From IMG/VR virus record IMGVR_UViG_3300027858_000010, positions 1 through 40,181 of that record: DNA of 40,181 nt, one strand, 5' to 3'. This DNA comes from a virus. This document shows, piece by piece, positions 1 to 6,709 of this stretch; the first letter of the stretch is position 1; each line of letters begins with the position of its first letter. Made by a program: the position numbers and the translations under genes. The notes below the pieces were generated by a model. That model searched no databases and was not told the DNA's origin. It was given only the letters and a program-made list of their open reading frames with translations.

Positions 1-1
1 A

Positions 2-268
2 ATTAAAGGCGATCCCAGGAAACCATTTGAAGGTGTCAGGGTTCCCCCTATGCCAGATCAAGTAATTGAATGCATTACAGGTGATTGGCTTTCAATTGAA
101 AATTACAATTCATGGGATGATTGGGCGGCTGATATGGGATATGATATAAACAGCAAGGATGATCGAAGGAAAGCCAAAAGAATATATCATACAGTTATCG
201 ATCAATCAGAAGATGCTCAAATATTCTTTTCAAAGCATTGGAATCAATTGATTGAAAGGACTTATTAA
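2..268 (+). CDS. Hypothetical protein, 5'-truncated by the window edge
   Basis: The reading frame is open to the left edge and has no convincing ribosome-binding site before its first ATG at 50, so the gene probably begins outside the window. The visible part ends in a compact domain with the run SWDDWAADMGYD followed by basic helix-forming residues (RRKAKRIY). It contains no membrane segment or signal peptide. The stop overlaps the next start by one base (TAATG), which implies translational coupling within a left-end operon of small genes. I do not recognise a function. If ATG 50 were the real start the protein would be only 72 residues. Confidence 0.6.
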   Translation: MKGDPRKPFEGVRVPPMPDQVIECITGDWLSIENYNSWDDWAADMGYDINSKDDRRKAKRIYHTVIDQSEDAQIFFSKHWNQLIERTY

Positions 269-585
269 TGTTTAATTCAGAAGCAATTGAAATCAAAGTG
301 TCCTTTTCAATCCCTGAATGGTTTCCACCTGATCGATTGGATTACAGCAAAGCTCATCACTATGATCAATCCCATGCTTATGCTGGATCGTATGATCATT
401 CAACCTATCACAATTCAGCAGAAGACAATCTATGGAATCAATTCAAAGATATAAAAGAAATGTGTAATTATTATTGGATTGAAATAGAATATGATGGTAG
501 TCCAGAACATTTGTCTGATTGGATTGAAACAATGAAAGGTAAATTAAATCGATTCTTTAGACGATACAAAGAAGGAAGGAAATAA
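268..585 (+). CDS. Hypothetical small phage protein
   Basis: A 105-residue soluble protein starting at the ATG that overlaps the previous stop. The N-terminal half is rich in Tyr, His and Asp (YSKAHHYDQSHAYAGSYDHS), which resembles a disordered or metal-binding tract. The C-terminal half is amphipathic and ends in a basic helix (KLNRFFRRYKEGRK). No known domain is recognisable. It belongs to the co-directional cluster of small genes at the left end, which in phages often acts early against the host, but no function can be assigned from the sequence. Confidence 0.65.
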   Translation: MFNSEAIEIKVSFSIPEWFPPDRLDYSKAHHYDQSHAYAGSYDHSTYHNSAEDNLWNQFKDIKEMCNYYWIEIEYDGSPEHLSDWIETMKGKLNRFFRRYKEGRK

Positions 586-589
586 TTGA

Positions 590-943
590 ATGGATAAACA
601 ATCAATCATTGATAAACTTAGTGCAATCAGAAAGGAATTGCTGATTGTAGCAGATCAGATTCGGAAATTGCCACTCAACCCTAAAGCAGAGCAATTAGGA
701 AACAATTGCATCTCATTGAACTCAAGCGAATTGTTTAAGTATGACAAATGGACTCCGAGTTACTATATCTTTTCAGATCAATATGAGATCATTGCTGAAA
801 TGATTGAAACGATACCAATTGATCAAGTGATCCCTAAATTGAATCGAATCATTGAAAAGAAGCAATACTATCTCAAAGGCAATATGATTCTATTTCATCC
901 CCAGGTAATTAAGAACCTTGAAACTTTAATCAAAGGAGGTTGA
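590..943 (+). CDS. Hypothetical protein, mostly helical
   Basis: A 117-residue protein preceded by a purine-rich GAAGGAAGGAAA ribosome-binding region. It opens with an amphipathic helix (MDKQSIIDKLSAIRKELLIVADQIRKLP) and continues with further alternating helices. There is no Cys cluster, membrane segment or catalytic motif. Its stop abuts a small overlooked gene whose strong AAAGGAGG site lies inside this gene's 3' end. The function is unknown. Confidence 0.65.
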   Translation: MDKQSIIDKLSAIRKELLIVADQIRKLPLNPKAEQLGNNCISLNSSELFKYDKWTPSYYIFSDQYEIIAEMIETIPIDQVIPKLNRIIEKKQYYLKGNMILFHPQVIKNLETLIKGG

Positions 944-1108
944 ATGCATTACGAAATCATTGGTATTTACAAAGGCAATCGAGAAGTAATTGATGAAGCG
1001 GATACAAAAGATGATGCCAATTACCTTAGAGCAGAATATCAATTGGCATATGGCAAAGATTGGCAAGTAATCATTAAACAAACGAAAGGAGAATCAATCA
1101 ATGGATAA
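944..1108 (+). CDS. Small conserved-type phage protein (54 aa)
   Basis: A 54-residue ORF beginning one base after the previous stop, with AAAGGAGG six bases upstream of its ATG. It starts MHYEIIGIYKGNREVIDEAD and ends with the tract LRAEYQLAYGKDWQVII. Small phage proteins with this layout (short beta-hairpin, acidic turn, then an A-x-Y-L-R-x-E-Y-x-x-A-Y/F-G-x-x-W helix) are familiar as conserved hypotheticals, but no biochemical role is known to me. The 3' end overlaps the next gene by eight bases, and the extended ribosome-binding element of that gene lies inside this coding sequence. Confidence 0.7.
   Translation: MHYEIIGIYKGNREVIDEADTKDDANYLRAEYQLAYGKDWQVIIKQTKGESING
1076..1091 (+). promoter_or_regulatory. 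Extended RBS element, copy 1
   Basis: AAACAAACGAAAGGAG lies nine bases before the ATG at 1101. The AAAGGAG part is an ordinary Shine-Dalgarno sequence. The AAACAAACG extension recurs before several other genes in the window, which is more conservation than ribosome binding alone requires. Confidence 0.6.
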
Positions 1109-2009
1109 ACATCACGGTTATAGCAATCAACCCTACAGTTATTTAGAACCGCAATCGTATGATCAATTAGTACACTATTTGGCTCAAGGTGTACGCAAGG
1201 CAAATACAATTGATCGTCCAATTGCAAACAACACAAGAGTAATCAAACGAACTCCCACCACCATTGCAATCAAACTGCATAATACCGACATAATCACATT
1301 CTTTGAAAATGGTTCCATTCAATTGAATACAGATGGATGGAAAACTGTAACTACAAAGGATCGAATGTCAAGATTCCTACCTACCGGCATCAATGTCTAT
1401 TCCGAAAAATTCCTTTGGTATCTATCATACAATAAAAAACGATACCTTTATGAGGATCACATGATAATCACTCACGATGGACATATCACCAATGCCAATG
1501 GCAATGCAATCAAGGAACACTCCAAAGCAAAAGAAAAGAAAAAGCGCAATCAATTGAAAAAGATTGACAATTACATTCGCAAATTTATGGAAGCATTACA
1601 ATCAGGGAAAGTACCTGCTCCTGGATATAGTGATTGTTGGGTTTGTCAAGCACACAATGGGCAGCCAATTGCTGATAAAATGAGTACTCTTAAATTGATT
1701 GATGGTCAACCAGAACTCATTCCATTCAATGAAAAACCCTGGACATATGATTGCATTAGAGGTCATATCAAAGAAAACTATTTCGTTCCTACTTTACTTA
1801 TAAATGCAATCAAATCCGAATTCTATGATCAAGAAGGCATTTGGGGCAATCCGAATATGACTTATGGATTATCTGATTTTGATAAGCATAACATATCCTG
1901 TTGGTTTCATTCTGATGATACAGAACACAAACCAATGGTTGCTGATATGACAGTAAGACGATTGAAAAAAGCAATGAAGCAATTCATTACCAAACAATTA
2001 AACTTCTAA
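1101..2009 (+). CDS. Conserved hypothetical phage protein with Cys/His metal site
   Basis: A 302-residue protein of a type seen repeatedly in large phages. The N-terminal half has a beta-rich segment: NNTRV, then IAIKLHNTDIITFFENGSI, then DGWKTVTTKDRMSRFLP, then a Trp-containing strand (FLWYLSY). A lysine-rich connector at about residues 141-155 follows. The C-terminal half carries CWVC at about 180-183 and later CIRGH, a plausible zinc-binding set. The last residues, TKQLNF, weakly resemble the RKLTF-type C-terminal tags on replication proteins further right. The start is set by the extended RBS element nine bases upstream. No biochemical function is known to me for the family. Confidence 0.7.
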   Translation: MDKHHGYSNQPYSYLEPQSYDQLVHYLAQGVRKANTIDRPIANNTRVIKRTPTTIAIKLHNTDIITFFENGSIQLNTDGWKTVTTKDRMSRFLPTGINVYSEKFLWYLSYNKKRYLYEDHMIITHDGHITNANGNAIKEHSKAKEKKKRNQLKKIDNYIRKFMEALQSGKVPAPGYSDCWVCQAHNGQPIADKMSTLKLIDGQPELIPFNEKPWTYDCIRGHIKENYFVPTLLINAIKSEFYDQEGIWGNPNMTYGLSDFDKHNISCWFHSDDTEHKPMVADMTVRRLKKAMKQFITKQLNF

Positions 2010-2042
2010 CAAGGCAATTCACTCCAGTTTTTTCAATTAATT

Positions 2043-2058
2043 AAACAAACGAAAGGAA
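2043..2058 (+). promoter_or_regulatory. Extended RBS element, copy 2
   Basis: AAACAAACGAAAGGAA precedes the ATG at 2066 in the short gap after the previous gene. The match to copy 1 is complete except for the final base. Confidence 0.6.
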
Positions 2059-2065
2059 TGTAAAA

Positions 2066-2866
2066 ATGGATGACTCATTTAGTGAAGCAATTGAATATCG
2101 GGGATTTAATATTAACATTCACCAGGATCAAGATCCATCTATAAATCCAATTGATGATTTTGATATGTTTGGAACTATGGCTTGCTGGCATTCCAGATAT
2201 ACATTAGGCCACAAACAACCTGATTGTGAACCGAATAAATTCTTGCAGCAATTGGCAATTGAAGCTGATCCCTATAATGAAAACAGAATTGATTATTGGG
2301 AAAATGGAATCGGATGGAGAAAACTATCAATCAAGTATCCCAATCTTGATGACAATCAAGCATTCAATGCATGTGAAAAAAGATGTGATAACATAATTGA
2401 GAAAGCAATCAATCAATACTATGTTATGCTTCCCTTATACCTCTATGATCATTCCGGCATTACAATCTCAACTGGCCCATTCAATTGCCCTTGGGATTCA
2501 GGTCAAATCGGATACATCTATGTTACCAAAGAAGCAATCAAAAAGGAATTCAATCGAAAGATAATGTCAAAGAAGTTAGAACAAAAGGCAATTGACATTA
2601 TGCGATCAGAAGTCAATACTTATGATGATTACTTAACCGGATCTGTCTATGGTTATGTAATTGAACCTACCGATGAAAACAAAGAAATCAATTGTGATGA
2701 TTCCTGTTGGGGATTCTTTGGTTGTAATCATGAAAAGTCTGGATTGATGGAAATGGCAAAAAACGCAATTGATTGTGCAATCAATCAATATGAGAAAGAA
2801 GCAATTGCCGATCATTTCAGAAGGCTGGAAATGAATCAATTCATGCAAACCAGTTGGGCTATTTAA
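2066..2866 (+). CDS. Conserved hypothetical phage protein
   Basis: A 266-residue protein with the segment LPLYLYDHSGITISTGPFNCPWDSGQIGYIYV in its centre, broken by no gaps. That block is a hallmark of a widespread but uncharacterised phage family. The N-terminus (YRGFNINIHQDQDPSINP, then D-x-F-G-T-M) and the C-terminal acidic segment with CWGFFGCNH also fit the family as I remember it. There are no membrane segments. It lies in the left-end cluster of small genes and is introduced by the extended RBS element. The family is recognisable but its function is not established. Confidence 0.7.
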   Translation: MDDSFSEAIEYRGFNINIHQDQDPSINPIDDFDMFGTMACWHSRYTLGHKQPDCEPNKFLQQLAIEADPYNENRIDYWENGIGWRKLSIKYPNLDDNQAFNACEKRCDNIIEKAINQYYVMLPLYLYDHSGITISTGPFNCPWDSGQIGYIYVTKEAIKKEFNRKIMSKKLEQKAIDIMRSEVNTYDDYLTGSVYGYVIEPTDENKEINCDDSCWGFFGCNHEKSGLMEMAKNAIDCAINQYEKEAIADHFRRLEMNQFMQTSWAI

Positions 2867-2868
2867 TC

Positions 2869-3324
2869 ATGAAAAATACTTGTTGGGCAACAATTAATGA
2901 AACACATCAAAAGGGATTACTATCAATTGAGATACCTAATGTAGAATCTCAAATCTGTGATGTAGGAATACAAACAGCAAGAGATGGACGCATTTGGATA
3001 TGTATTGATGGACAAGCATTCATTCGATTCAAACCAATTAAAAAGGAATATGATTTGACAAAAAAGAAAAAAAGAAAACAAAAGGATCATTGTGTGTTAC
3101 CTACCTGTTCCAGATGTCGAGAACGATTGCACAATGCCAATGCTTACAAACGTTCTGATGGCAGATTCACAACCTATTGCAAAGCTTGCAATGTTGATGA
3201 AGCAATCATTAAAAAATGGAAACAAAAATCAATTAATGAAATTAAAGAAAGAATTGACCATTACAATCACATGATTGAATTGCTTTATGAAACATTCAAT
3301 CGAAAGGAGGGAATAATAAAATGA
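2869..3324 (+). CDS. Zinc-finger protein, putative DNA binding
   Basis: About 151 residues from the ATG just after the previous stop. A TTG five codons upstream is an alternative, and neither start has a strong ribosome-binding site. The N-terminal 60 residues are beta-rich. After a lysine-rich linker (DLTKKKKRKQKD) comes a treble-clef-like zinc site, CxxC followed by about 20 residues and a second CxxC (CSRC ... YCKAC), with the phrase YKRSDGRFTTYCKAC. That phrase is typical of zinc knuckles found in phage recombination-endonuclease and HNH-type proteins, but no nuclease His/Asn residues are evident here. The C-terminus is an amphipathic helix. It overlaps the next gene by ATGA. Confidence 0.6.
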   Translation: MKNTCWATINETHQKGLLSIEIPNVESQICDVGIQTARDGRIWICIDGQAFIRFKPIKKEYDLTKKKKRKQKDHCVLPTCSRCRERLHNANAYKRSDGRFTTYCKACNVDEAIIKKWKQKSINEIKERIDHYNHMIELLYETFNRKEGIIK

Positions 3325-3686
3325 CCTATGGTGAAATCAAAGCAGCAATTGAAAATGATGAATATGACAACTATACCGATAGAGTTGATGTAACAATTGA
3401 AATCAGTCTATTTGAATACGGTATATTGCGTGATCCAAAAGATGATGCTTGTATCTTTTGTAATTTCCTTTGTAATGAAGAACCAGATGATGATCATGAA
3501 ATTCAATTGAATCATACATGGGTATCTCTTACAGATGTTAGAGACTATTTAATTGATGAATCAAGCAAAGGATTCTTTGATTACATTGGTTCAGATCTTG
3601 AAACTGAATTAGATAATCTGGATAATGACAACCTTGCCTTCATTATCAATTCAATTAATTCATATGATGGTTGGTTTAATAATTAA
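3321..3686 (+). CDS. Hypothetical acidic protein
   Basis: A strongly acidic 121-residue protein, rich in Asp and Glu throughout (for example NEEPDDDHEI). It starts at an ATG overlapping the previous stop, with AAAGGAGG about nine bases upstream. There is no membrane segment, and the one C-x2-C-x4-C tract (CIFCNFLC) is not clearly a metal site. Small acidic early phage proteins are sometimes DNA mimics or inhibitors of host nucleic-acid enzymes. That is only a possibility suggested by charge. Confidence 0.6.
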   Translation: MTYGEIKAAIENDEYDNYTDRVDVTIEISLFEYGILRDPKDDACIFCNFLCNEEPDDDHEIQLNHTWVSLTDVRDYLIDESSKGFFDYIGSDLETELDNLDNDNLAFIINSINSYDGWFNN

Positions 3687-3696
3687 ACGAAAGGAA
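3685..3696 (+). promoter_or_regulatory. Extended RBS element, shortened copy
   Basis: AAACGAAAGGAA spans the stop of the previous gene and precedes the ATG at 3701. It lacks the first CAAA of the full-length element but keeps the ACGAAAGGA core. Confidence 0.45.
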
Positions 3697-3700
3697 AAAT

Positions 3701-4012
3701 ATGTATCAATTAATTTGTATGTCATTTGATGGTGAGTATGTTACTGAAAGACCTGAATTTGAATCAATTGATGATGCCTGGGAATATTCAAATGACCTGG
3801 GATCTAAATGGTATTTCTATCCATTTCATTTTGTAATTAAAAATGTAACAATCAAAGACACTCCAATTCATTTAGAATATTTTAAGGATAAACGAATCAC
3901 AACTGTTAAAAGGCTATTCAAACGATTATCTACAAGATCTGATTTAATTAATTGTGATGCTGATGAATACTTAAATGCTATAATCAGTGAAATATTTATA
4001 ATGACAGTTTAA
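3701..4012 (+). CDS. Hypothetical protein
   Basis: A 103-residue protein with a beta-strand-rich N-terminal half (MYQLICMSFDGEYVTE) and a pattern like that of small phage proteins that carry a bulky aromatic core (WEYSNDLGSKWYFYPFHFVI). The C-terminal half has a basic stretch (KRITTVKRLFKRL) before an aliphatic end. No domain is recognised. It is part of the small-gene cluster and is flanked on both sides by copies of the extended RBS element. Confidence 0.6.
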   Translation: MYQLICMSFDGEYVTERPEFESIDDAWEYSNDLGSKWYFYPFHFVIKNVTIKDTPIHLEYFKDKRITTVKRLFKRLSTRSDLINCDADEYLNAIISEIFIMTV

Positions 4013-4025
4013 CAAACGAAAGGAG
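4011..4025 (+). promoter_or_regulatory. Extended RBS element, copy 3
   Basis: AACAAACGAAAGGAG begins at the stop codon of the previous gene and ends eight bases before the ATG at 4034. The spacer ATTAATCA resembles AATCAATCA at copy 1. Confidence 0.6.
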
Positions 4026-4033
4026 ATTAATCA

Positions 4034-4342
4034 ATGCCAATTACATTACAACAAGCAAAAGCACTCGAATTCGGTGATTACATTTATTCAAATCGATTTA
4101 CCAATGCTGACAACTGCACTCCTGTTCGATGGAGAATCAATGGTCAAGTCAAACGATGGAAGCGTGATCCAGATCGAATTCAGATCCCCGTTAAGTATGG
4201 TTTATATAATCATGCCTATCTTTGTCATGGAGAAATTAATAATCGAATCTACATGAAATCAATTATCCTTGAATTAGAAGATTTTGAATTGACTGAAGAT
4301 GCAGCATGTAAATCTTTATTGGATAAAGGGAGAAGTGTTTAA
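4034..4342 (+). CDS. Hypothetical protein, SH3-like beta barrel possible
   Basis: A 102-residue protein. The order of segments (ITLQQAKALEFGDYIYS, then VRWRINGQVKRWKRDPDRIQIPVKYGLY, then a short C-terminal helix) looks like the small SH3-like barrels common in phage accessory proteins, where a 'G-D-x-[IV]' turn is followed by basic beta strands. That fold call is by eye only. The stop overlaps the next start by one base, so expression is probably coupled to the arginase-fold gene downstream. Confidence 0.55.
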   Translation: MPITLQQAKALEFGDYIYSNRFTNADNCTPVRWRINGQVKRWKRDPDRIQIPVKYGLYNHAYLCHGEINNRIYMKSIILELEDFELTEDAACKSLLDKGRSV

Positions 4343-5094
4343 TGAATATACTTTCAATTGATTGGGATTACTTCTTTCCAGATAACTTTGTTTTTGATTG
4401 GCAATTTCAAGACAATAACAAAATATATTGCGAAATCATTTGGCCTATTAGGTGGAGCAATCGAAATCTATTTGATCACAAAATAATTGCCAAAGATATA
4501 TATCATCCAGATCTGCAATTGTTAAATGGATTTTTAGATAAGATCCTAATCAATTCATATCCAAGTATGCTTGTAATCAGCGATACTCATGTTGACATTA
4601 AAACATTAATTGATGCTTTCCCTAAATCAAATATCTATAACTTTGATCAGCACCACGATATTTATTATGGTAATGAATTACCTAAAAAAGAATCACAACT
4701 CAATTGTGGCAATTGGGTAGGGTGCTTACTTAATCAAATTAAATCCTACCATTTATTTTATCCCCCTTGGCGAAAAACTAATCCAGAACACAAAGGCAAA
4801 TTATTATATACTGAAGTATCCTATTCAATTCCTGAAGATCCCCCTGTATTTGATGCAATATTTATTTGTCGATCATCCCCCTGGACTCCCCCCTGGTCAG
4901 ATCATAAATGGATTGAATTTATCGAATATTTTAAAATCAATTACCATATACTTTGGAATCGTAAATTAGCATTGGATTATGTATTGAAAGCCCGACCATT
5001 TGATCAACAAGAAGCAGAAAGGTATGAGCAACAAACCAAAAAATCAATTGAACGATGTAAAAAAGAAAATGCTGAAAGGAGGAATAATATATAA
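4342..5094 (+). CDS. UPF0489/arginase-fold protein, putative metal-dependent hydrolase
   Basis: A 250-residue protein. It begins with a buried strand and acidic motif (LSIDWDYFF), then has SDTHVD, NFDQHHDIYY and an NCGNWVG loop. These correspond to the D-x-D, histidine and H-H-D metal-ligand positions of the UPF0489 branch of the arginase/deacetylase fold. A later FICRSSPWTPPW segment is typical of the phage versions. Known relatives are uncharacterised, so the substrate is unknown and hydrolysis is inferred only from the retained ligands. The tail (about 217-250) is a charged coiled-coil-like helix. It overlaps the preceding stop by one base. Confidence 0.65.
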   Translation: MNILSIDWDYFFPDNFVFDWQFQDNNKIYCEIIWPIRWSNRNLFDHKIIAKDIYHPDLQLLNGFLDKILINSYPSMLVISDTHVDIKTLIDAFPKSNIYNFDQHHDIYYGNELPKKESQLNCGNWVGCLLNQIKSYHLFYPPWRKTNPEHKGKLLYTEVSYSIPEDPPVFDAIFICRSSPWTPPWSDHKWIEFIEYFKINYHILWNRKLALDYVLKARPFDQQEAERYEQQTKKSIERCKKENAERRNNI

Positions 5095-5159
5095 CAAAGC
5101 AATCACAGCAGTTTTTTGAAACGAATGACAAAACCGACCAATTGAAAAGGAGAAATTAA

Positions 5160-5714
5160 ATGAAAGAATCAAAATCACAAAAGTCACACACACAACAAGT
5201 AATTGAATATTTAATTGAGAATAAAATTAACAGATTCATCATTAAAGATTTGTGGAAAACATTCCCACATATCAAAAACAATACAATGAGTACACTTGTA
5301 TCAAGGGATCTAAAGAAAAAAGGATTGGTTACTAAAACCGATGCTCGTAGAGGTATGAGTGTTGTCTATCAATTCCATCCCCCTAAACCAATTCAAACTC
5401 AATTAGAAGATACCAAATTGGATGATAAGAACCTTCAACCAGATCCAGAACCAGATTTATATGATTCTTATGTCAAGATTGGTAAAGGGATTGAAGAACT
5501 ATTGGAAGTCAAAAACAATTCAATCCAGGGTTTTACGAATCAATTAAAATCAGCAAAGAAAATGATTCTGGATCTTGAAGCAACTGTTCAAGAAAGGGAT
5601 CGCCATATTGTAGAACAGGGAAAAAAGATCCATGAATTGAGTGAGAAAATTCGTAACAAGTCCGGCGGCTCAATTAAATTGGATGAACTGCAAAGCATTG
5701 TAAATAACCAATAG
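5160..5714 (+). CDS. Winged-helix DNA-binding protein with C-terminal coiled coil
   Basis: A 184-residue protein with AAAGGAG six bases before the ATG. Residues of about 8-75 look like a winged helix-turn-helix: an N-terminal helix, FIIKDLWKTFP, the recognition-helix-like NNTMSTLVSRDLKKKGLV, and a wing with DARRGMSVVYQF. Residues of about 110-170 predict a long coiled coil (LLEVKNNSIQGFTNQLKSAKKM onward), implying a dimer. An acidic proline-rich linker joins the two. This fits a transcriptional regulator of phage genes. It precedes a small gene, a ribbon-helix-helix gene and a strong promoter, so it may act on that control region. Confidence 0.6.
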   Translation: MKESKSQKSHTQQVIEYLIENKINRFIIKDLWKTFPHIKNNTMSTLVSRDLKKKGLVTKTDARRGMSVVYQFHPPKPIQTQLEDTKLDDKNLQPDPEPDLYDSYVKIGKGIEELLEVKNNSIQGFTNQLKSAKKMILDLEATVQERDRHIVEQGKKIHELSEKIRNKSGGSIKLDELQSIVNNQ

Positions 5715-5731
5715 AAAAGGAGGTTCTACCA

Positions 5732-5950
5732 TTGATTAAAAAACAAGTAACTAATGTTATAACTCATACAATTGATTGGATTGAAATACAACAAATAATT
5801 AATGCTTATATAAAAAGAAAGTATGATGTAACATTTCCAGAAGATACTCAAATCAGAGTAATTAGTCGAACAGATGCAATGGTAGAACCTTATGAAATTC
5901 GATTTAAACACATAATAAAAGAAGATGATGACTATAAAACAATCAAGTAA
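5732..5950 (+). CDS. Hypothetical small protein (TTG start)
   Basis: A 72-residue protein. The start is the TTG at 5732, supported by AAAAGGAGG eight to nine bases upstream; no ATG fits. It has an N-terminal helix with two isoleucine-rich segments and a beta hairpin (IRVISRTDAMVEPYEIRFKHI) near the end. No domain is recognised. It lies between two putative DNA-binding proteins and is probably co-transcribed with them. Confidence 0.6.
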   Translation: MIKKQVTNVITHTIDWIEIQQIINAYIKRKYDVTFPEDTQIRVISRTDAMVEPYEIRFKHIIKEDDDYKTIK

Positions 5951-5963
5951 GGAGAATTAAACA

Positions 5964-6137
5964 ATGGGTTTAAGCAAGCATGTAAACATAAGAATCACTC
6001 CTGAAGTTGATAAGAAAATTGAATCAATTAAAAAGGAGATGGAAAAGTCAGATGGAATGATATATTCCCGATCTCAAGTCATATTCATGCTGATTGTCAG
6101 GGGCATTCAAAAATATGTCGAAATGCAAATTCCTTAG
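5964..6137 (+). CDS. Ribbon-helix-helix DNA-binding protein (57 aa)
   Basis: A 57-residue protein with AAGGAG seven to eight bases before its ATG. It shows the Arc/MetJ/CopG pattern. A short basic beta strand (SKHVNIRIT, alternating residues facing the major groove) is followed by helix 1 (PEVDKKIESIKKEMEK), a turn with Gly, and helix 2 (SRSQVIFMLIVRGIQKYVE). Such proteins bind palindromic operators as dimers and usually repress. The strong promoter at 6160-6188 lies directly downstream, so control of that promoter is a natural hypothesis. The regional excess of the palindrome CAATTG offers a possible operator word, but no binding data support that. Confidence 0.7.
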   Translation: MGLSKHVNIRITPEVDKKIESIKKEMEKSDGMIYSRSQVIFMLIVRGIQKYVEMQIP

Positions 6138-6159
6138 TTAAATCAACAGGTTTTAAAGC

Positions 6160-6188
6160 TTGACATTTGTTTTCCAATGATGTATGCT
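6160..6188 (+). promoter_or_regulatory. Strong sigma70-type promoter
   Basis: TTGACA at 6160-6165 and TATGCT at 6183-6188 are separated by 17 bases, which is the optimal spacing. The site lies in a 95-base gap and points at the gene starting at 6233. It is the only near-consensus host-type promoter I found on the + strand. It probably drives the helical-repeat and DNA polymerase genes. The preceding gene codes for a ribbon-helix-helix protein that may regulate it. Confidence 0.75.
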
Positions 6189-6211
6189 TATTATCGACTG
6201 AATGGCAGACC

Positions 6212-6227
6212 AAACAAACGAAAGGAA
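6212..6227 (+). promoter_or_regulatory. Extended RBS element, copy 4
   Basis: AAACAAACGAAAGGAA sits between the sigma70 promoter and the ATG at 6233. It would be in the 5' leader of the transcript from that promoter. Confidence 0.6.
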
Positions 6228-6232
6228 AAGAT

Positions 6233-6709
6233 ATGAACAAATGGAAAAAATTCAATGAAAGTGTTAAACAAGTAATCAAAGAACCGACCAGAAAGCAAAA
6301 GTTTCAAATGGATGATCTTCATTTGACTCTTTATGAATTCAATCAAGAAAAAATATCTCTTTCCAAATCACTTGATGAAGTAAACAAAAAGATTGATCAC
6401 TATATGAAAAAGCTTGATCAATTACTTACTTCTGATTCTCCTCCTACCTGGGCCTGGAGATGGGTATTCAAGAAGTCAAACATTAAATGGAAAGAAGAAT
6501 TCATTAATCGATTAGGCAAAGCTGAAGCAAATAAAATCTTATCTGTTGCCAAACAAAAAGAATATCCAAAAATAGGCATTCAATTCATTGATCCTAATCC
6601 AGAGGATATTCCAAAAAATCCTGATCAATTAAAAGTTCCCAAACGATTAACCTTACCTAAATCCAAACTAACTCTAAAGGAAAGAATAGCATTACATAAA
6701 GGCAATTAA
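6233..6709 (+). CDS. Hypothetical basic protein with replication-tag-like C-terminus
   Basis: A 158-residue protein. The ATG at 6233 is chosen because the extended RBS lies just upstream; a longer frame from 6167 would start inside the promoter. The N-terminal half is lysine-rich and helical with a coiled-coil segment (LDEVNKKIDHYMKKLDQLL). Aromatic residues (WAWRWVF) follow. The last 25 residues contain PKRLTLPKSKLTLKERI. This bipartite peptide is strikingly like the N-terminus of the UvsX-like protein (PRLKL ... NLRDRL) and repeats the LKERI motif of the next gene (SLKERI). The function is unknown. The shared peptide suggests it belongs to the replication or recombination complex. Confidence 0.65.
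   Translation: MNKWKKFNESVKQVIKEPTRKQKFQMDDLHLTLYEFNQEKISLSKSLDEVNKKIDHYMKKLDQLLTSDSPPTWAWRWVFKKSNIKWKEEFINRLGKAEANKILSVAKQKEYPKIGIQFIDPNPEDIPKNPDQLKVPKRLTLPKSKLTLKERIALHKGN

Noticed and set aside
4411-5131. Short - strand frames over the UPF0489-like gene
   Set aside because: No ribosome-binding site and hydrophobic, Phe/Leu-rich products as expected for antisense of AT-rich coding DNA.
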